DNA of 7,916 nt from an uncultured Bacteroidales bacterium (lineage in GTDB: Bacteria > Bacteroidota > Bacteroidia > Bacteroidales > Paludibacteraceae): NCBI GenBank assembly GCA_937910305.1, contig CALEPS010000032.1, positions 1 through 7,916 on the forward strand. Direction: 5' to 3'. This document shows positions 5,133 through 7,916 of this stretch, one piece after another. The notes under the pieces are model-generated. The model saw only the letters and a program-made list of their open reading frames with translations, did no database searches and was not told where the DNA came from. The translations under genes were made by a program, and so were the position numbers. The number at the start of each line of letters is the position of its first letter. Within the stretch, counting starts at the first letter, position 1.

Positions 5133-6065
5133 ATGGATCGGAAGACGCTCTATCATATTGTCGAATGGTCGGTAGCCCTCGCCGCGTGTGCGTTTCTGCT
5201 GTATAAGATTGTCACCTACGACAACTATGCCGCGCTCGGTGAAGCGCTGCGCAATATGTCATGGCAGCAATGGGCGGCAATGGGCCTGTGCGTGGCTCTC
5301 ATGCCGCTGAACATGGCGCTGGAAGCGTGGAGGTGGCGCACCCTATGGAATGCACAAAGGGACAATGTACAAAGTACAAAGGAGCTGTCTTTTGGCGAAG
5401 CGCAGCGGCAGGTGTATTACAGCAAGTTAGCGGGATTGGTGACGCCCTGGCGGCTGGGCGAATACCCGGCAAGAGGGATGTTATTGGTAGAGAGTTTTAA
5501 GTTGAACGATGAAAGAAGTTCGAATGTAGAGAGTGGGAAGTTGATGACGCGTGTACTCTCGATGGGGGCTGTAGGAAGCGCTACCATGACTGCAGCAATC
5601 GTCCTGGCAGGTATCATTGGACTGGCTTTTTCGCCTGAGGTTCTCTCGCTTCTCGGAGGCAGTTATCTCTATGCTTTGGCGGTAGCAGTGGCGCTTCTGG
5701 CGATGGCTTTCGCGTTAATGCCCAGACTGCTCCGCCGTTTTGCCGAAGTGGACCAATATCTGCTTCTGCGCAGTCTGGGACAGAGTCTCGTACGGCTGCT
5801 CTGCTGGTGTGTCCAACTGGCGCTGGTGCTCTATGCTTTGGGAACCTTCAGCCTTCAGCCTTCACCCATCAGTTTGCTGTTTGTCTATTACCTCCTTGTG
5901 ACAATCACGCCGAACGTGCCTGTCGCGGAGGCAGGAGTACGCGGCGCATGGGCGATTCTGCTCTTCGGCACGATGAATGCAGCGCTGGCAGGGGTGCTGC
6001 TATGGCTGATAAATGCCTTGCTACCGTGTCTAATTTGGCCTTTTTTGCGCAAAAAAACAAAATAA
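5133..6065 (+). CDS. Polytopic membrane protein, YbhN/LPG-synthase flippase-like family
   Basis: A 310-residue integral membrane protein with about seven or eight hydrophobic segments (near 8-26, 46-64, 142-165, 178-198, 217-237, 246-260 and 270-302). Family landmarks: NMALEAWRWR (60-69); YYSKLAGLVTPWRLGEYPAR (95-114), whose TPxRxGEYxxR core is the hallmark of the lysylphosphatidylglycerol-synthase transmembrane (UPF0104/AglD-like) superfamily; and TPNVPVAEAGVRGAW (259-273), the second conserved acidic/Arg loop. Members move or modify lipid-linked substrates in the inner membrane; the substrate here cannot be told. There is no C-terminal synthase domain, so it is the short form. Three repeat tracts lie in predicted loops (74-83, 119-138, 238-245). 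It is divergent from the outer-membrane protein gene and sits 72 bp before malQ, which has its own promoter, so operon membership is uncertain. The ATG at 5133 is kept because it immediately follows a promoter. Confidence 0.85.
   Translation: MDRKTLYHIVEWSVALAACAFLLYKIVTYDNYAALGEALRNMSWQQWAAMGLCVALMPLNMALEAWRWRTLWNAQRDNVQSTKELSFGEAQRQVYYSKLAGLVTPWRLGEYPARGMLLVESFKLNDERSSNVESGKLMTRVLSMGAVGSATMTAAIVLAGIIGLAFSPEVLSLLGGSYLYALAVAVALLAMAFALMPRLLRRFAEVDQYLLLRSLGQSLVRLLCWCVQLALVLYALGTFSLQPSPISLLFVYYLLVTITPNVPVAEAGVRGAWAILLFGTMNAALAGVLLWLINALLPCLIWPFLRKKTK
5352..5380. repeat. GTACAAA heptamer tract in the flippase-like gene
   Basis: GCACAAA, GGGACAA plus one extra base, GTACAAA, GTACAAA: two perfect and two degenerate heptamers. 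They encode AQRDNVQSTK (74-83), in the loop after the conserved WRWR motif. Confidence 0.7.
5487..5544. repeat. Pair of 19-bp direct repeats, 39 bp apart, in the flippase-like gene
   Basis: GTAGAGAGTTTTAAGTTGA (5487-5505) and GTAGAGAGTGGGAAGTTGA (5526-5544) match at 16 of 19 bases, the differences confined to a central triplet. The 39-bp offset keeps frame and gives VESFKLN and VESGKLM, in a hydrophilic segment just after the conserved GEYPAR motif. Confidence 0.75.
5846..5866. repeat. Three tandem CTTCAGC heptamers in the flippase-like gene
   Basis: CTTCAGC, CTTCAGC and CTTCACC run without gaps. They encode TFSLQPSP (238-245), in a short loop between two membrane segments. Confidence 0.75.
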
Positions 6066-6097
6066 TTTGCACGGTTGCAAAAAAAGTAGTAACTTTG
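6066..6097 (+). promoter_or_regulatory. Promoter of the 4-alpha-glucanotransferase gene
   Basis: TTTG (6066-6069) begins directly after the TAA of the flippase-like gene. TAACTTTG (6090-6097) follows after 20 nt, a full consensus match. The predicted start near 6102 gives an A-rich leader of about 36 nt with no Shine-Dalgarno, usual for this phylum. Confidence 0.7.
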
Positions 6098-6137
6098 TGG
6101 CGAAATTAATGAAATACCGTAACAAAACAATAATATC

Positions 6138-7916
6138 ATGAACATCAATTTTCAAATTCATTACCGTGCCGAGTACGGCCAGAGTCTGTGCGTGATCGAG
6201 ACGCAGGAGTCAATCTTGGGATGGACGGAGAAGGAACCGCTGGTGCTGAATTGCCAGGGAATGGATTTCTGGCAGGCGAACGTGCCGATCAGCGATTTCG
6301 CCGGAAGTATCCAGTATAAATACGCCATCCGTCTGCAGGACGGCGGCTATATCTACGAAGCCGGCGAACCCCGTACCCTGACGCTCAAGGCGGCTGACAA
6401 ACGTATCGTGGTACGCGACGCATGGCAGGCGAGCACCTATGAGGACAGTTTCTACACTACCGCCTTTCTGAAAGCGCTTTTTAGTAGAAAGTCGAAAGCA
6501 GAAAGTAGAAAGTCGAAAGCACCGAAAGGTAACATCCGTTTCTCAATCGACCTGCCGCAGATACTCCCTTCGCAAGGCGTGGCAATCATCGGTAACTGCG
6601 AGGCATTGGGCAACTGGAGCGCGGACGACAAACTCATCATGAGTGACGCCGAGTTCCCCCTCTGGAAAGCGGACATCGAGGTCAAAGGTCAGGATATCGT
6701 AGAATACAAATACGTCGTTTATGACCTCAAGACCGGTGCTGTGGTAGATACCGAGTGGGGTGAGAACCGCCAGATATGGGGAATCGAGAAAGGTCAGGTG
6801 ATCTATCAGAACGACCGCGGTTTCCGCCGCACGCAGCCCAGATGGAAAGGATCCGGCGTGGCTGTTCCGGTCTTCTCGCTCCGTAGCGAAGCGGGATTCG
6901 GTATCGGTGAATTCCAAGATCTCAAACTGCTGGCGGAATGGGCGGCTGCTACGGGTCAGCAGATGATTCAGACACTGCCGATCAACGATACTACACTCCG
7001 TCATAACAACCGCGACAGTTATCCTTACAACGCCGTTTCGGTCTTTGCGCTCCATCCGATATATATCAATATCGAGGCTATGGGACGTCTGACGCCGGCA
7101 ATGAAGAAGAAATACGAGGCGCAGAAAGCGGAGTTTAACGCAAAATCCTTCTCGGATTACCAGAACGTGTATGACGCGAAGATGGTATTCTTCAAAGCCC
7201 TCTACAAACAGGACAAGGACGCACTCTTCGGCAGCGCGGAATACAAAGCTTTCGAGAAGAAAAACCATGCATGGCTCGAGCAGTATGCCGAGTTCCTGAG
7301 CAAACGCGACAAACAGCCGAAAGATTTCTATAAGTTCCTCCAGTTCCATGCCGACAAACAGTTGGCGGACGCGGTGGCATATGCCCATTCGTTAGGTGTT
7401 GCCATGAAGGGAGATATACCAATTGGTATATCGCCGGACTCCGTAGATGCGGCTTATTATCCCGATCTGTTCAATCTGGACGCTTCTGCCGGAGCTCCGC
7501 CTGATGATTTCGATGCACGCGGCCAGAACTGGGGCTTCCCTACCTATAACTGGGATGAGATGGCGAAGGATAACTTCGGCTGGTGGCGCGCACGGTTCCA
7601 GAAGATGCAGGATTATTTCGATGCTTACCGCGTAGATCATATCCTCGGCTTCTTCCGTATCTGGCAGATGCGCAAACAGGACGAGTGGGGACTTTGCGGC
7701 CATTTCGTACCGGCGCTGCCATATACCTACGACGATCTATGCGCACAGGGTGTTTGCCTCGACTGGGATAGAATGACCAAACCGTATATCCGCTCCAATT
7801 TCTTGGGAGACGTGCTGGGATATGATACCGAATGGGCTAAACAGCATGCCCTCCAGACACGCGATAACTATATCTATTGGTTCCGTCCGGAATTTGATAC
7901 CCAGGCGAAGGTGCAG
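6138..7916 (+). CDS. malQ: 4-alpha-glucanotransferase, GH77 with two CBM20 modules (C-terminus cut)
   Basis: It transfers alpha-1,4-glucan segments between maltodextrins (amylomaltase/disproportionating enzyme), a cytoplasmic step in starch, maltose or glycogen use. 593 codons are present with no stop; related Bacteroidota enzymes run to roughly 900 residues. Residues 1-98 and about 131-225 look like two CBM20 starch-binding modules (the second with GNCEALGNWSADDKL, 152-166), joined by the repeat linker 116-129. The GH77 barrel starts near 238 (GSGVAVPVFSLRSEAGFGIGEF). Visible core motifs are LPINDTT (280-286), GDIPIGIS (425-432), GAPPDDFDARGQNWGFPTYNW (452-472) and AYRVDHILGFFRIW (496-509), whose Asp500 is the expected nucleophile. 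The acid/base Glu lies beyond the window. The tandem CBM20 plus GH77 with an inserted helical segment (about 315-395) matches the plant DPE2-like type rather than the compact bacterial MalQ. No signal peptide is seen. Its own promoter lies just upstream. Confidence 0.93.
   Translation, partial: MNINFQIHYRAEYGQSLCVIETQESILGWTEKEPLVLNCQGMDFWQANVPISDFAGSIQYKYAIRLQDGGYIYEAGEPRTLTLKAADKRIVVRDAWQASTYEDSFYTTAFLKALFSRKSKAESRKSKAPKGNIRFSIDLPQILPSQGVAIIGNCEALGNWSADDKLIMSDAEFPLWKADIEVKGQDIVEYKYVVYDLKTGAVVDTEWGENRQIWGIEKGQVIYQNDRGFRRTQPRWKGSGVAVPVFSLRSEAGFGIGEFQDLKLLAEWAAATGQQMIQTLPINDTTLRHNNRDSYPYNAVSVFALHPIYINIEAMGRLTPAMKKKYEAQKAEFNAKSFSDYQNVYDAKMVFFKALYKQDKDALFGSAEYKAFEKKNHAWLEQYAEFLSKRDKQPKDFYKFLQFHADKQLADAVAYAHSLGVAMKGDIPIGISPDSVDAAYYPDLFNLDASAGAPPDDFDARGQNWGFPTYNWDEMAKDNFGWWRARFQKMQDYFDAYRVDHILGFFRIWQMRKQDEWGLCGHFVPALPYTYDDLCAQGVCLDWDRMTKPYIRSNFLGDVLGYDTEWAKQHALQTRDNYIYWFRPEFDTQAKVQ
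6484..6518. repeat. Five tandem heptamers (GTMGAAA) in the malQ linker
   Basis: GTAGAAA, GTCGAAA, GCAGAAA, GTAGAAA and GTCGAAA run without gaps and are followed by a degenerate sixth. Three heptamers make 21 bp, so the protein shows a 7-residue repeat SRKSKAE-SRKSKAP (116-129). It forms the highly basic linker between the two CBM20 modules. Confidence 0.9.
7413..7432. repeat. Perfect 20-bp palindrome in the conserved GH77 core
   Basis: GATATACCAATTGGTATATC is its own reverse complement. It encodes DIPIGIS (426-432) of the conserved GDIPIG motif, using ATA twice, ATT and CCA where the rest of the gene prefers ATC and CCG. The protein motif is conserved, so the DNA appears rewritten without changing the residues. 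Confidence 0.8.

Noticed and set aside
4396..5175. 259-codon plus-strand reading frame
   Set aside because: It is antisense to the N-terminal half of the outer-membrane protein gene and crosses both divergent promoters. The minus-strand product has a signal peptide and a domain.
6543..7388. 281-codon minus-strand reading frame
   Set aside because: It is a shadow of the GC-rich malQ coding frame, which is firmly supported by GH77 and CBM20 motifs.

Overview
The window looks like chromosomal DNA from a member of the order Bacteroidales (Bacteroidota). The support is: (i) Bacteroidota-type promoters, with TTTG or TTG, a 20-nt gap and TAnnTTTG, upstream of four of the genes or transcripts; (ii) mostly A-rich leaders without a strong Shine-Dalgarno; and (iii) the gene content, namely a helix-hairpin-helix outer-membrane protein, a DPE2-like GH77 glucanotransferase with starch-binding modules, a YbhN/LPG-synthase-like membrane protein and an AAA/DUF4143 ATPase. 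I cannot name a genus.

The left part (1-2646) looks like an accessory region. A visibly AT-rich minus-strand gene (1-987, cut by the window edge) encodes a SIR2-like protein with the full set of Rossmann and NAD-site motifs. Across a repeat-rich 333-bp gap it is divergent from a plus-strand ATPase with a C-terminal DUF4143 domain (1321-2604), which ends in a clear rho-independent terminator. A SIR2-like NAD-binding enzyme beside an accessory ATPase fits a defence or stress locus, but the partner relationship is inference.

The middle (2647-3060) has no convincing protein gene. It does hold a consensus minus-strand promoter and inverted repeats suggesting a small structured transcript of about 0.3 kb.

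The right part (3061-7916) is more GC-rich and reads as core genome. A minus-strand outer-membrane protein with a ComEA-like helix-hairpin-helix segment (3061-5070) is divergent from a polytopic membrane protein of the flippase-like family (5133-6065). Their two promoters interleave symmetrically in a 62-bp gap. Then comes malQ-like 4-alpha-glucanotransferase (6138 to window end) with its own promoter, which would act in cytoplasmic maltodextrin/glycogen metabolism.

The most unusual signal is not a gene. All three right-hand genes carry short in-frame tandem repeats, mostly 7-bp units of different sequence, placed in predicted loops or linkers. Two of the genes also carry long palindromes (22 bp perfect, 20 bp perfect, 20 bp near-perfect) inside coding sequence. 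The two perfect ones are written with codons unlike those around them. This suggests a genome-wide process that inserts or rewrites short repeats in coding DNA.
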